Of a DNA stretch of 24,071 nt, positions 8,374 through 14,796 are shown piece after piece; positions within the stretch are counted from its first letter, which is position 1, and every line of letters begins with the position of its first letter. This stretch comes from Acidobacteriaceae bacterium. Its GTDB lineage: Bacteria; Acidobacteriota; Vicinamibacteria; Vicinamibacterales; CAVVIG01. The notes beneath the pieces were generated by a model. That model made no database searches. It was given only the letters and a program-made list of their open reading frames with translations, and had not been told where the DNA came from. The DNA is taken from assembly GCA_031274845.1 (NCBI GenBank), contig JAISPN010000172.1:1-24071 (forward strand), in the 5' to 3' direction. The translations under genes were made by a program, and so were the position numbers.

Positions 8374-9377
8374 CGATCCCGACGCTCGATCCGCGCCGCG
8401 CCCGCTCGCTCGTCGCCGCGTTTAACGGTGTCAATGTCCTCGTGGTCGGCGACGTCATGCTCGACCGCTTCATCGTCGGACGCGTGACGCGCATCTCGCC
8501 CGAAGCGCCGGTCCCTGTCGTCCGCTTCGAATCCGAATACACGCGCCTTGGCGGCGCGGCCAACGTCGCGCACAACCTGACGGCGCTCGGCGCCCGCGTC
8601 TCGCTCGTTGGTGTCGTCGGCCACGACGCCGCCGCCGACCGCCTGCGCTCGCATCTCGCGGACGCTCACATCGACAGCAGCGGCTTGATTGCCGCAGATG
8701 GACGTCCCACGGTTGAAAAAGTCCGCATCGTCACCGAACGCAATCAGCAGGTGGCGCGGATTGATTACGAGTCCGACGCCGACGTCACCGCCGACACCAA
8801 CGATGCGCTCATCGACGCGATAAGACGCCTGGCCACGACCGCCTCCGTGCTCGTCGTCTCCGACTACCTGAAAGGCGCCATCACGCTTCCGGTGATGACG
8901 ACGCTCGTCCGCGCGGCGCGAACACCGCACGCGTCCGGCTCCGCACGCGCGCTGATCGTCGATCCGAAAATTCCGCACCTTGCGTACTACGCGGGCGCTA
9001 CGCTCATCACGCCCAATCATCACGAAGCGGAAATCGCCACGCACCAGCGCATTCAGACCGACGCCGATGCGCGCTTGGCCGCGCTTGAATTTCGCCGGCG
9101 CGCGAACTGCGACGCCGCGCTCATCACGCGCGGCGAGCATGGCATGTGGCTCTCGGCGCCTTCCGCCGAAGGCGCCATCCCGGCGGTCGCGCGTGAAGTC
9201 TCCGACGTCACCGGCGCAGGCGATACCGTTGTCGCCACGCTGTCACTGGCGCTGGCGGCTGGCGCCACGCTGTCTGAGGCGGCGGTGCTGGCCAATCACG
9301 CCGCTGGCGTCGTGGTTGGCAAGTTCGGGCCCGCGACCGTGTCCCGAACCGAACTCATCACCGCGCTGGACGGCTAA
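8370..9377 (+). CDS. hldA: D-glycero-beta-D-manno-heptose-7-phosphate kinase (kinase domain only)
   Basis: A PfkB/ribokinase-family enzyme of 335 residues matching the N-terminal kinase domain of E. coli HldE (RfaE); it would make heptose-1,7-bisphosphate. Motifs: VLVVGDVMLDRFIVGRVTRISPEAPVPVV at the N-terminus, LGGAANVAHNL (PfkB signature 1), TPNHHEAE near residues 214-221, and VTGAGDTVVATL with the catalytic base Asp285. The C-terminal nucleotidyltransferase domain of bifunctional HldE is absent, and the protein ends shortly after the kinase fold. A separate adenylyltransferase (HldC/RfaE2) must therefore exist outside the window. The gene overlaps the ligase by 4 bp. Its substrate-producing partner gmhA lies about 14 kb away in the nuo operon. 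Confidence 0.93.
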   Translation: MTIPTLDPRRARSLVAAFNGVNVLVVGDVMLDRFIVGRVTRISPEAPVPVVRFESEYTRLGGAANVAHNLTALGARVSLVGVVGHDAAADRLRSHLADAHIDSSGLIAADGRPTVEKVRIVTERNQQVARIDYESDADVTADTNDALIDAIRRLATTASVLVVSDYLKGAITLPVMTTLVRAARTPHASGSARALIVDPKIPHLAYYAGATLITPNHHEAEIATHQRIQTDADARLAALEFRRRANCDAALITRGEHGMWLSAPSAEGAIPAVAREVSDVTGAGDTVVATLSLALAAGATLSEAAVLANHAAGVVVGKFGPATVSRTELITALDG

Positions 9378-9398
9378 CGCCATCACGAGGACACCGCC

Positions 9399-9908
9399 AT
9401 GGATCATCCGTACACGCCTCCCACCGCCAGCTTCGGCGCGGTGATCGATGTCCCGACTGGACCGGTGCCGGCAGGACGAGGCGTCCGCCTTGGCGCCTAT
9501 CTCCTCGACAGCTTCTTGTTCAGCATTGCCGTCCTTGTGCCGATCCTGTGCGTCGTTGTGTTTGGCATCGCCACCGGCATGACGGAGGAAGACGTCACCG
9601 CGCAAGTGGTCGGCATTGCCGTGATGGGCTCCATGGCCGGCTTCGCGGTGTGGCTCGGGTTGACGATCCATTACGTGAAGCAAAACAGCCAGTCGATTGC
9701 CAAGAAAATGCTCGGCATCAAGATCGTGCGCGTCGACGGCTCTCCCGCCTCGCTCGCGCGCATTTTCTGGCTGCGTAATTTCGTCAACGCGGTGCTGGGC
9801 GTCGTGCCGCTCTACGGCCTCATCGACATCCTGTTCATCTTCAGCGAGACCCGCCAGTGCCTCCACGACAAGATCGCCGACACGATTGTCGTGATATCTG
9901 GCGAGTGA
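9399..9908 (+). CDS. RDD-family membrane protein
   Basis: A 169-residue membrane protein with the RDD pattern: RLGAYLLDSFLFS at the start of the first membrane segment (conserved Arg and Asp), a second and third hydrophobic segment, KMLGIKIVRVDGSPAS, and DKIADTIVV with the last Asp. The N-terminal 25 or so residues are Pro-rich and probably cytoplasmic. RDD proteins are poorly characterised; some are reported to be ion transporters. No specific function is assigned. A GAGGA-type ribosome binding site precedes the ATG, and the gene lies 21 bp after the heptose kinase, so it may be the last gene of the envelope operon. Confidence 0.88.
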   Translation: MDHPYTPPTASFGAVIDVPTGPVPAGRGVRLGAYLLDSFLFSIAVLVPILCVVVFGIATGMTEEDVTAQVVGIAVMGSMAGFAVWLGLTIHYVKQNSQSIAKKMLGIKIVRVDGSPASLARIFWLRNFVNAVLGVVPLYGLIDILFIFSETRQCLHDKIADTIVVISGE

Positions 9909-9911
9909 ACG

Positions 9912-9953
9912 ATCTCGTCATCTCGTCGTTGATCAATCTGGTTGTCTGGTCAT
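9912..9953 (+). repeat. 42-bp direct repeat, copy A (upstream of the toxin-antitoxin pair)
   Basis: This 42-bp stretch recurs at 10683-10724 with a single difference (C at 9924, G at 10695). It is built from degenerate TCATCTGGTC/TCGTCATC-like units. It begins 3 bp after the RDD stop codon. Together with copy B it brackets the AbrB/PIN genes. Confidence 0.93.
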
Positions 9954-9960
9954 CTGGCGA

Positions 9961-9989
9961 TTGATGGTAATGCTGTTTTTCCTTACACT
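9961..9989 (+). promoter_or_regulatory. Candidate sigma70-type promoter for the toxin-antitoxin pair
   Basis: TTGATG (9961-9966), a 17-bp spacer and TACACT (9984-9989) match the -35 and -10 consensus at 4 of 6 bases each with ideal spacing. They lie 25 bp before the antitoxin ATG. The -35 lies just past repeat A. A strong GGAGG ribosome binding site follows at 10005-10009, 5 bases before the ATG. Antitoxins of this class usually repress their own promoter, so an operator should overlap it, but I do not see a clear palindrome. Confidence 0.4.
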
Positions 9990-10014
9990 CTGATCAACGA
10001 ATCCGGAGGGATTT

Positions 10015-10284
10015 ATGGCATCACTCGCGGTCACAGCGAAGGGACAGGTCACGCTCAAGCGGGACTTGCTGCACCACCTCGGCATCGAGCCGGGAGAACG
10101 GGTCGAATTAGAAAAGCTGCCCGGCGGAGAACTGCGCGTGAAAGCGGCGCGGCCGGCGGGCAACATCGACACGTTCCTGCATGTGCTCGATGGCAAGGTG
10201 AAACGCAAGAAGCCGCTGACGATTGAGGAGATGAACACCATCGCCGCCGCAGGCTGGGCGGGCACGCTGGGCAACGGCAAATGA
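10015..10284 (+). CDS. AbrB/MazE-type antitoxin
   Basis: An 89-residue protein with the swapped-hairpin AbrB/SpoVT DNA-binding domain at residues 4-42 (VTAKGQVTLKRDLLHHLGIEPGERVELEKL). A basic linker follows (GKVKRKKPLTIEEMN), along with a C-terminal tail that probably binds the toxin. It should neutralise the PIN RNase encoded next and repress its own operon. The stop overlaps the toxin ATG by 4 bp (ATGA). The GGAGG site 5 bases before the ATG is one of the strongest in the window. The pair is isolated from its neighbours by repeats on both sides. Confidence 0.9.
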   Translation: MASLAVTAKGQVTLKRDLLHHLGIEPGERVELEKLPGGELRVKAARPAGNIDTFLHVLDGKVKRKKPLTIEEMNTIAAAGWAGTLGNGK

Positions 10285-10679
10285 ACATTTCCGTTGACAC
10301 CAACGTGCTGGCGCGCGCAATCCTGCAAGACGATCCCGCGCAATGCCGCACCGCTCGAAAGCTGCTCAAGGACGCCACCCTCATCGCGGTCTCGCTCCCA
10401 TGCCTGTGTGAACTCGTCTGGGTCCTGCTTCAAGGGGCCAGGCTGGCAAAAGAAGATGTCGCCGCCACAATCCGGGCGCTACTCGACACGAAGAACGTGG
10501 TGCTGAACCGGCCCGCCGTGGAAGCCGGCCTCGAACTGCTGGACAGAGGAGGAGACTTCGCGGATGGCGTCATGGCCTACGAGGGCATGTGGCTGGGCGG
10601 TGAAACCTTCGTGTCGTTCGACAAGAAAGCCGTCGCGCTGTTGTCAAAGGCTGGAGAAGCCGCCCGGCTCCTCACGTAA
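10281..10679 (+). CDS. PIN-domain RNase toxin (VapC-like)
   Basis: A 132-residue PIN-domain protein, the toxin of a type II module. Acidic residues expected to bind Mg2+ or Mn2+ are all present: Asp6 in SVDTNVL, Glu44 in CLCELVW, Asp95 in DFADGVMA and Asp114 in SFDKKA. The nuclease therefore looks intact. VapC toxins cleave tRNA or rRNA; the target here cannot be read from sequence. Translation is coupled to the antitoxin through the ATGA overlap. Repeat copy B begins 3 bp after its stop codon. Confidence 0.9.
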   Translation: MNISVDTNVLARAILQDDPAQCRTARKLLKDATLIAVSLPCLCELVWVLLQGARLAKEDVAATIRALLDTKNVVLNRPAVEAGLELLDRGGDFADGVMAYEGMWLGGETFVSFDKKAVALLSKAGEAARLLT

Positions 10680-10682
10680 ATC

Positions 10683-10724
10683 ATCTCGTCATCTGGTCGT
10701 TGATCAATCTGGTTGTCTGGTCAT
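10683..10724 (+). repeat. 42-bp direct repeat, copy B (downstream of the toxin gene)
   Basis: Identical to copy A (9912-9953) at 41 of 42 positions. It begins 3 bp after the toxin stop codon, just as copy A begins 3 bp after the RDD stop. It also pairs with the inverted copy C: 13 bases at 10715-10727 are perfectly complementary to 10789-10801. Confidence 0.93.
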
Positions 10725-10788
10725 TGATTCCGTTCTGTGAAACGCCTGACGACGAAACGCAAGCGGTTCAGCAGTGCCCCTAAGATGT

Positions 10789-10830
10789 TCAATGACCAGA
10801 CGGCCAGATGACGAGATGACCAAATGATCA
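10789..10830 (-). repeat. Inverted, partly deleted copy C of the same repeat
   Basis: The reverse complement shares a perfect 13-mer and a further 16-mer (ATGACGAGAT core) with copy B, but about 16 bp between these blocks are missing. Copies B and C could form a large stem with a loop of about 60 bases. Copy C runs into the purH stop codon (10828-10830). Confidence 0.8.
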
Positions 10831-12438
10831 GTGTCTGAAGTGTCTCCGGCCGGTGAACACCATCGCCAGGTTGTGTTCGTCGGCGGCGGCAATCACGTCG
10901 TTGTCGCGCACGGAGCCTCCGGGTTGGACGACCGCGGTGGCGCCGGCGGCGGCGACGGCATCGAGGCCGTCGCGGAACGGGAAGAATGCGTCGGACGCGG
11001 CGACCGATCCCGCGAGCGGCATTAATGGATCCACCGCGCTCGCGCGCGCCTTCATGACGGCGACGTTCACCGAATCGACTCGGCTCATCTGCCCGGCGCC
11101 AATCGCCAGCGTCTTCTGATCGTCGGTGAAGATGACGGTGTTCGACTTCACGTGCGCGCAGATCCGCCACGCAAAGCGCAGCGCGTTCCACTCCGCCGCG
11201 GTCGGCTGACGCTTGGTCGGAACGCGGAAGCCTTCCGGTAACTCTCCACTCCACGGCGACTGTGCTTCGGCGACGAAATCGCGCTCCTGCGCCAGCATGG
11301 CGCCGAGGATCGTCCGGTATTCAACCGCGCCGCTGCGCAAGGCGTCGAAGTCGGCGACTACCACGCGCATGTTGGCCTTCTTCGCCAGCACCGCGCGCGC
11401 CTCCTCGTCGACCGCCGGCACGATGACCGCTTCGATGAACGTGGAGACGATGGCTTCCGCCGTCGCAACGTCAATCCGGCGATTGATCGCGACAATCCCG
11501 CCGAACGCGGCAAGGCTGTCGGCTTCGCGCGCGCGCACGTAAGCATCCGCCGCGCCACGGCCAATCGCGACGCCGCACGGGTTCGTATGCTTCACCACCA
11601 CCGCAGCCGGCTCGGTGAATTCAATCGCGATGCGAGCCGCGGCATCGATGTCGAGCAGGTTGGTATACGACAGCTCGCGTCCCTGAAGAATCGACGCGGC
11701 GCCGAACCCGCTCGTCTGCCCCGCGTTCCTGACCTTGTACCACGCGGCTTTCTGGTGCGGGTTCTCGCCGTACCGAAGGTCGCGCACCTTGTCGAGCCCA
11801 AGCGTCACGCTGGACGGAAACGCCGCCGCGTCCGGCGCCGCGCGCTCGAAGCGATCGTCGGTGATGCTGACCGTGGCCAGCGTCTGGCTAATCGCCGTGT
11901 CGTACGCCGCCGTGTGCGCGAGCGCCTTGCGCATCAACTCGAACCTAAACGCGAGCGTCGGCCCGGCATCGATCGCGTCGACGAGCGACGCATAGTCGCC
12001 CGGATCGACGACGACGAGCACGCCTCTGAAATTTTTCGCCGCGGCGCGGACCATCGACGGACCACCGATGTCGATCTCTTCGACGAGCGCATCGAACCGC
12101 GTCGCGGGATTCGACGCCGCCTTCACAAACGGATAGAGATTGACGACCACGAGGTCGACAAGACCAATTCCGTGCGTGCGAAGCGCGGCGAGGTCGTCCT
12201 CGCGATCGCGACGCGCCAGAATGCCGCCGTGTAGCGCCGGGTGCAACGTCTTCACCCGGCCATCCATCATTTCCGGAAATCCGGTGATGTCGGAGACGTT
12301 GACGACCGGCAGTCCGGCGTCGGCCAATGTTCGGGCGGTACCACCGGTGGAAACGAGCTCGAACCCCCGCGCGGCGAGCGCGGTGCCGAGTTCGACGATG
12401 CCGGTTTTGTCAGACACACTCAATAGGGCTCTTGGCAT
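10828..12438 (-). CDS. purH: Bifunctional AICAR transformylase / IMP cyclohydrolase
   Basis: PurH carries out the last two steps of purine synthesis, formylating AICAR with 10-formyl-THF and cyclising FAICAR to IMP. It is 536 residues. The N-terminal MGS-like cyclohydrolase domain (about 1-190) includes LLSVSDKTGIVELG, STGGTA and VKTLHPALHGGIL. The transformylase domain includes LRYGENPHQKAAWY, SYTNLLDIDAA and VVKHTNPCGVA with the catalytic Lys-His (283-284). It ends in the family's MVFTGRRHFRH. Length and motifs are normal. It stands alone, diverging from the cold-shock gene. No clear Shine-Dalgarno sequence is seen, and a GATAAT (12462-12457, minus strand) is a possible -10 for it. Confidence 0.98.
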   Translation of the reverse strand: MPRALLSVSDKTGIVELGTALAARGFELVSTGGTARTLADAGLPVVNVSDITGFPEMMDGRVKTLHPALHGGILARRDREDDLAALRTHGIGLVDLVVVNLYPFVKAASNPATRFDALVEEIDIGGPSMVRAAAKNFRGVLVVVDPGDYASLVDAIDAGPTLAFRFELMRKALAHTAAYDTAISQTLATVSITDDRFERAAPDAAAFPSSVTLGLDKVRDLRYGENPHQKAAWYKVRNAGQTSGFGAASILQGRELSYTNLLDIDAAARIAIEFTEPAAVVVKHTNPCGVAIGRGAADAYVRAREADSLAAFGGIVAINRRIDVATAEAIVSTFIEAVIVPAVDEEARAVLAKKANMRVVVADFDALRSGAVEYRTILGAMLAQERDFVAEAQSPWSGELPEGFRVPTKRQPTAAEWNALRFAWRICAHVKSNTVIFTDDQKTLAIGAGQMSRVDSVNVAVMKARASAVDPLMPLAGSVAASDAFFPFRDGLDAVAAAGATAVVQPGGSVRDNDVIAAADEHNLAMVFTGRRHFRH

Positions 12439-12460
12439 GGGCAGTAAAGTCCAGTATTAT
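12432..12460 (+). promoter_or_regulatory. Near-consensus sigma70-type promoter reading towards the cold-shock gene
   Basis: TTGGCA (12432-12437), exactly 17 bp, then TATTAT (12455-12460): each box matches consensus at 5 of 6 positions, the best promoter-like pair I found in the window. The -35 overlaps the purH start codon, so firing in this direction would interact with purH expression. The expected transcript start is about 12467. Confidence 0.55.
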
Positions 12461-12496
12461 CTCGAACGACGCCGGGCGGGCCTGGCGCCGTAAGGG

Positions 12497-12522
12497 AAAG
12501 GCCGCGATAGCGGCCTTTTTTT
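12497..12522 (+). terminator. Strong intrinsic terminator inside the cold-shock leader
   Basis: A 9-bp perfect stem AAAGGCCGC / GCGGCCTTT with tetraloop GATA is followed by a run of seven T (12516-12522) on the plus strand. On the minus strand only three T follow, so it is directional. It points away from the purH start and lies upstream of the cold-shock gene, so no known gene ends at it. It would either cut short the cold-shock leader or end a small RNA of about 55 nt. Confidence 0.85.
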
Positions 12523-12532
12523 ATGCTCCGGC

Positions 12533-12571
12533 GTGACATCGCCTGACAGTGGTCAGGCGCTTTCGTGTCAT
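12533..12571 (+). other. Long hairpin in the cold-shock leader
   Basis: An 8-bp perfect inner stem (12540-12547 with 12552-12559, loop AGTG) sits inside an outer 6-bp stem (12533-12538 with 12566-12571, one G-U). Small internal loops separate the two stems. There is no T run, so it is not a terminator. It could be an mRNA structure of the cold-shock leader or a DNA binding site; neither is shown. Confidence 0.6.
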
Positions 12572-12632
12572 CGCCGGGGTTGGTTCAAAGACGCGGTTCG
12601 ACACCGCCGTCACAGCAAGCAGGAACAGAACG

Positions 12633-12836
12633 ATGCGTATCACAGGCAAGGTCAAGTGGTTTAACAACGCCAAGGGTTATGGATTCATCGAACGCGACGG
12701 AGGCAGCGATGTCTTCGTGCACTACTCGGCCATTCAGGGCGACGGCTTCCGTTCGCTCGAAGAAGGTCAGGCAGTGGAGTTCGAAATCGTTGACGGTCCG
12801 AAGGGCCCGCAGGCCGGCAACGTCACCAAGGTCTAG
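12633..12836 (+). CDS. Cold-shock protein, CspA family
   Basis: A 67-residue single cold-shock domain that binds single-stranded RNA and DNA and can melt RNA structure. It contains KVKWFNNAKGYGFIE (RNP1 is KGYGFI) and DVFVHYSAIQ (RNP2 is VFVHY), ending in KGPQAGNVTKV. The ATG at 12633 has AGGA 8 bases upstream and gives the usual family length; the open frame extends further upstream but without family similarity. It diverges from purH, 194 bp away. The long structured leader suggests post-transcriptional control. Which csp paralogue it corresponds to cannot be told. Confidence 0.96.
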   Translation: MRITGKVKWFNNAKGYGFIERDGGSDVFVHYSAIQGDGFRSLEEGQAVEFEIVDGPKGPQAGNVTKV

Positions 12837-12845
12837 TCATCGATG

Positions 12846-12880
12846 CCAGGACTGGGCGCCTTCGGGCGCTCAGTCTCTGG
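12846..12880 (+). terminator. UUCG-capped stem-loop after the cold-shock gene
   Basis: An 11-bp stem (12850-12860 with 12865-12875, one G-U) is closed by C(TTCG)G, an exceptionally stable tetraloop. Four more pairs (12846-12849 with 12877-12880) follow a one-base bulge. It begins 10 bp after the stop. There is no proper T run, only a pyrimidine-rich TGCTTCTC, so it may be a weak terminator or a 3'-end stabiliser for the short cold-shock mRNA. Confidence 0.55.
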
Positions 12881-12921
12881 TGCTTCTCACGTTCGTCCCC
12901 CGCGTTTCTTCTCCTCCCGTT

Positions 12922-13335
12922 TCAGCGAAACAACAGAAACCAGACCAGCGGCAGCCACAGGTTGCGCGCAAACGGCACCGGACGATCGTCGATGAGCACC
13001 TGGGTGGCATCGACATTCCCGACCAGCAGGAACAGCTCGTGGAGCTGCGCCGCTTCGCTTGACAGAAACCGGGCGCGATACCGGAGCGGCACGCCGCTGC
13101 CCATGTCGCGAAACTCGTTCGACCGGCGCGCAATGTCGAGCGCGTGATCGAACCCGGGCGTCTCAAGCTGCGGAAAGACGAGCGTGATGGAAAACGGACG
13201 ATCGGTTTTGCCGAACAGCGCTTCGTAGAGATCGGGCTCGATCGCCGCGAGCTCTTCGTCCGTCACCTGCTCCGGCAGATCGGCGTAGGGCCAAAACCGC
13301 TCAAGGGGACGATACTTCGGCGCGTCTGCTGTCAT
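12922..13335 (-). CDS. Unrecognised 137-residue protein at the end of the nuo operon
   Basis: I do not recognise this family. The frame starts at an ATG 23 bp after nuoN. The protein is soluble and acidic in its first part (PYADLPEQVTDEELAAIEPDLYEALFG), has beta-like segments (FSITLVFPQLETPGFD, PLRYRARFLSSEAAQLHELFLLVG), and ends in a short hydrophobic LWLPLVWFLLFR. That ending is too short for a certain membrane segment but possibly a peripheral anchor. No signal peptide and no Cys are visible. The frame is open across the region and codon use looks like its neighbours. Its position suggests cotranscription with complex I. No clear ribosome binding site precedes the ATG, so translation may depend on nuoN. 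It is not any standard nuo subunit that I know. Confidence 0.68.
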   Translation of the reverse strand: MTADAPKYRPLERFWPYADLPEQVTDEELAAIEPDLYEALFGKTDRPFSITLVFPQLETPGFDHALDIARRSNEFRDMGSGVPLRYRARFLSSEAAQLHELFLLVGNVDATQVLIDDRPVPFARNLWLPLVWFLLFR

Positions 13336-13358
13336 GACAACCGCACGCAGGTCTTTCG

Positions 13359-14795
13359 TTAGAAAATCGTCCCGATGGAGGCGGCGGCCCAGTCGATCAC
13401 CTGCGCGGGCAGCACGCCGAGATACAGCACGCCGATAGCCGACGCAACCAGCGCCACGCCAGCCACAAGCGGCACGGGCGGGAGACGCAGCGGCGCCGTT
13501 GACGAAGTCATGTACATCTGCACGATGACGCGCAGGTAGAAGAACACCGAGACGACGCTCGTCAGCACGCCGATGATGGCAAGCCACGTCTGCCCCGCTT
13601 CAATCGCCGAGGTGAAGATGAACCACTTCGCGATGAACCCGCCGAAGGGGGGAAAACCGCCGAGCGACAGCAGGAACACCGTCATGAGCGCCGCGAGCAC
13701 CGGCTGCGTGTACCACAGGCCGGCGTAGTCGGTCAGTTGATCGTTGGCCGCATCCCGCTGTTCGAGCAAGCCGATGACGCCAAACGCGCCAAGATTCGTG
13801 AGCGCGTAGGTCGCCAGATAAAACAGAATCGCGCTCTTGCCGGAGCTGTTCGCCGACAGCAGCGCCACCAGCAGATAGCCGCTATGGGCGATGCTCGAAT
13901 AGGCGAGCATGCGCTTGACGCTCGTCTGCGCGACGCCAACGACCGTCCCCAGAATCATCGTCATGGCGGCAATGACCCAGACGACGTGCGACCATTCGCC
14001 GTGCATCGGCGCGAGCGCCGACAGGAACACGCGCGCGAACGCGGCGAAGGCCGCGGCCTTTACACCAGTGGACATGAAGCCGGTGACCGAGGGAGGCGCG
14101 CCTTCGTAGGCATCCGGCGTCCACATGTGAAACGGCACGGCCGCGACCTTGAACGCGAAGCCGACAAACAGCAGCCCCATCGCCAGTAACTGCATCGGCG
14201 ATGGCGACATCGCCTGCGCGGCGATGACGGTGCCGATGCGATCGAGCCGCGTGCTGCCGGTGACGCCGTAGGTGAAGGCGATTCCGTAAAGGAAGAACGC
14301 GCTGGCAAAGGCGCCCAGCAGGAAATATTTAAACGCCGCTTCCACCGAGGCCGGCGAATCGCGACGGATGCCGGTCAGCACGTAGACGCCAATCGAGAGC
14401 ACTTCGAGCGCGAGGAAGATGACGATTAAATCTGTCGCCATCGCCATCAGGATCATGCCGCCCAGCGAGAAGAGGAGCAGCGCGTAGTACTCGCCCACGG
14501 GAAGCCCCTGACGTTCAATCACCGGCCCCGCGAGCGCCAGCGACAGCAAGCCGACGGCAATCAGGATGAAGGTGACAAAGAGCGCGTAGTTGTCGGCGGA
14601 CACGACGCCGAAGCTGACGGCGTGGTGGTCCCACAGCAGGAACGACGCGACCGCCGCGCCGATGAGCCCAATCGCGCCAAGCGGCCCGATCGGCATCCGC
14701 TCGCCGGGCGCGCGAAACGCTTCGGCCACGATCGCGGCAATCGCGGCCGCGACCACGCAGGCCATGGGGACGATCGCGTTCAAAGAAGTAGACAT
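13359..14795 (-). CDS. nuoN: NADH:quinone oxidoreductase subunit N
   Basis: An antiporter-like proton-pumping membrane subunit of complex I, 478 residues with about 13-14 membrane segments. Landmarks are FLALEVLSIGVYVLTG with the channel Glu in TM5, FKVAAVPFHMWTPDAYEGAP with the conserved Lys, SVKRMLAYSSIAHSGYLLVAL, and LSLGGFPPFGGFIAKW. These are standard NuoN motifs, and the key charged residues are present. It starts one base after the nuoM stop. It is the last classical subunit of the operon. Confidence 0.97.
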   Translation of the reverse strand: MSTSLNAIVPMACVVAAAIAAIVAEAFRAPGERMPIGPLGAIGLIGAAVASFLLWDHHAVSFGVVSADNYALFVTFILIAVGLLSLALAGPVIERQGLPVGEYYALLLFSLGGMILMAMATDLIVIFLALEVLSIGVYVLTGIRRDSPASVEAAFKYFLLGAFASAFFLYGIAFTYGVTGSTRLDRIGTVIAAQAMSPSPMQLLAMGLLFVGFAFKVAAVPFHMWTPDAYEGAPPSVTGFMSTGVKAAAFAAFARVFLSALAPMHGEWSHVVWVIAAMTMILGTVVGVAQTSVKRMLAYSSIAHSGYLLVALLSANSSGKSAILFYLATYALTNLGAFGVIGLLEQRDAANDQLTDYAGLWYTQPVLAALMTVFLLSLGGFPPFGGFIAKWFIFTSAIEAGQTWLAIIGVLTSVVSVFFYLRVIVQMYMTSSTAPLRLPPVPLVAGVALVASAIGVLYLGVLPAQVIDWAAASIGTIF

Positions 14796-14796
14796 G

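Larger units (their letters stand above)
12467..12632 (+). promoter_or_regulatory. Predicted structured 5' leader of the cold-shock mRNA (possible attenuator)
   Basis: From the predicted start at about 12467 to the ATG the leader is about 166 nt, close to the 159 nt known for E. coli cspA. Three hairpins are visible. Stem-loop 1 is at 12470-12487 (7 bp, one G-U, loop CGGG). Stem-loop 2 is the terminator at 12497-12518. Stem-loop 3 is at 12533-12571. The 3' arm of the terminator, GCGGCCT (12510-12516), is mimicked by GCGGGCCT (12476-12483) inside stem-loop 1, which could pair with the terminator's 5' arm if one G bulges. That arrangement would allow a switch between stop and read-through. The elements are seen; the regulatory reading is inference. 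Confidence 0.45.

Noticed and set aside
9912..10830. CRISPR array
   Set aside because: There are only three related copies with irregular spacing, one of them inverted, with protein-coding genes between them and no cas genes.
10721..11254. Minus-strand frame of 177 codons running through the purH 3' end and into the repeats
   Set aside because: Out of frame with purH and composed of its shifted translation plus repeat sequence; no motif. The part outside purH gives no recognisable protein.
12549..12632. Longer start for the cold-shock protein, adding 28 residues
   Set aside because: The extra part is Arg/Val-rich, unlike the family. The ATG at 12633 has a ribosome binding site and gives the standard 67 residues.
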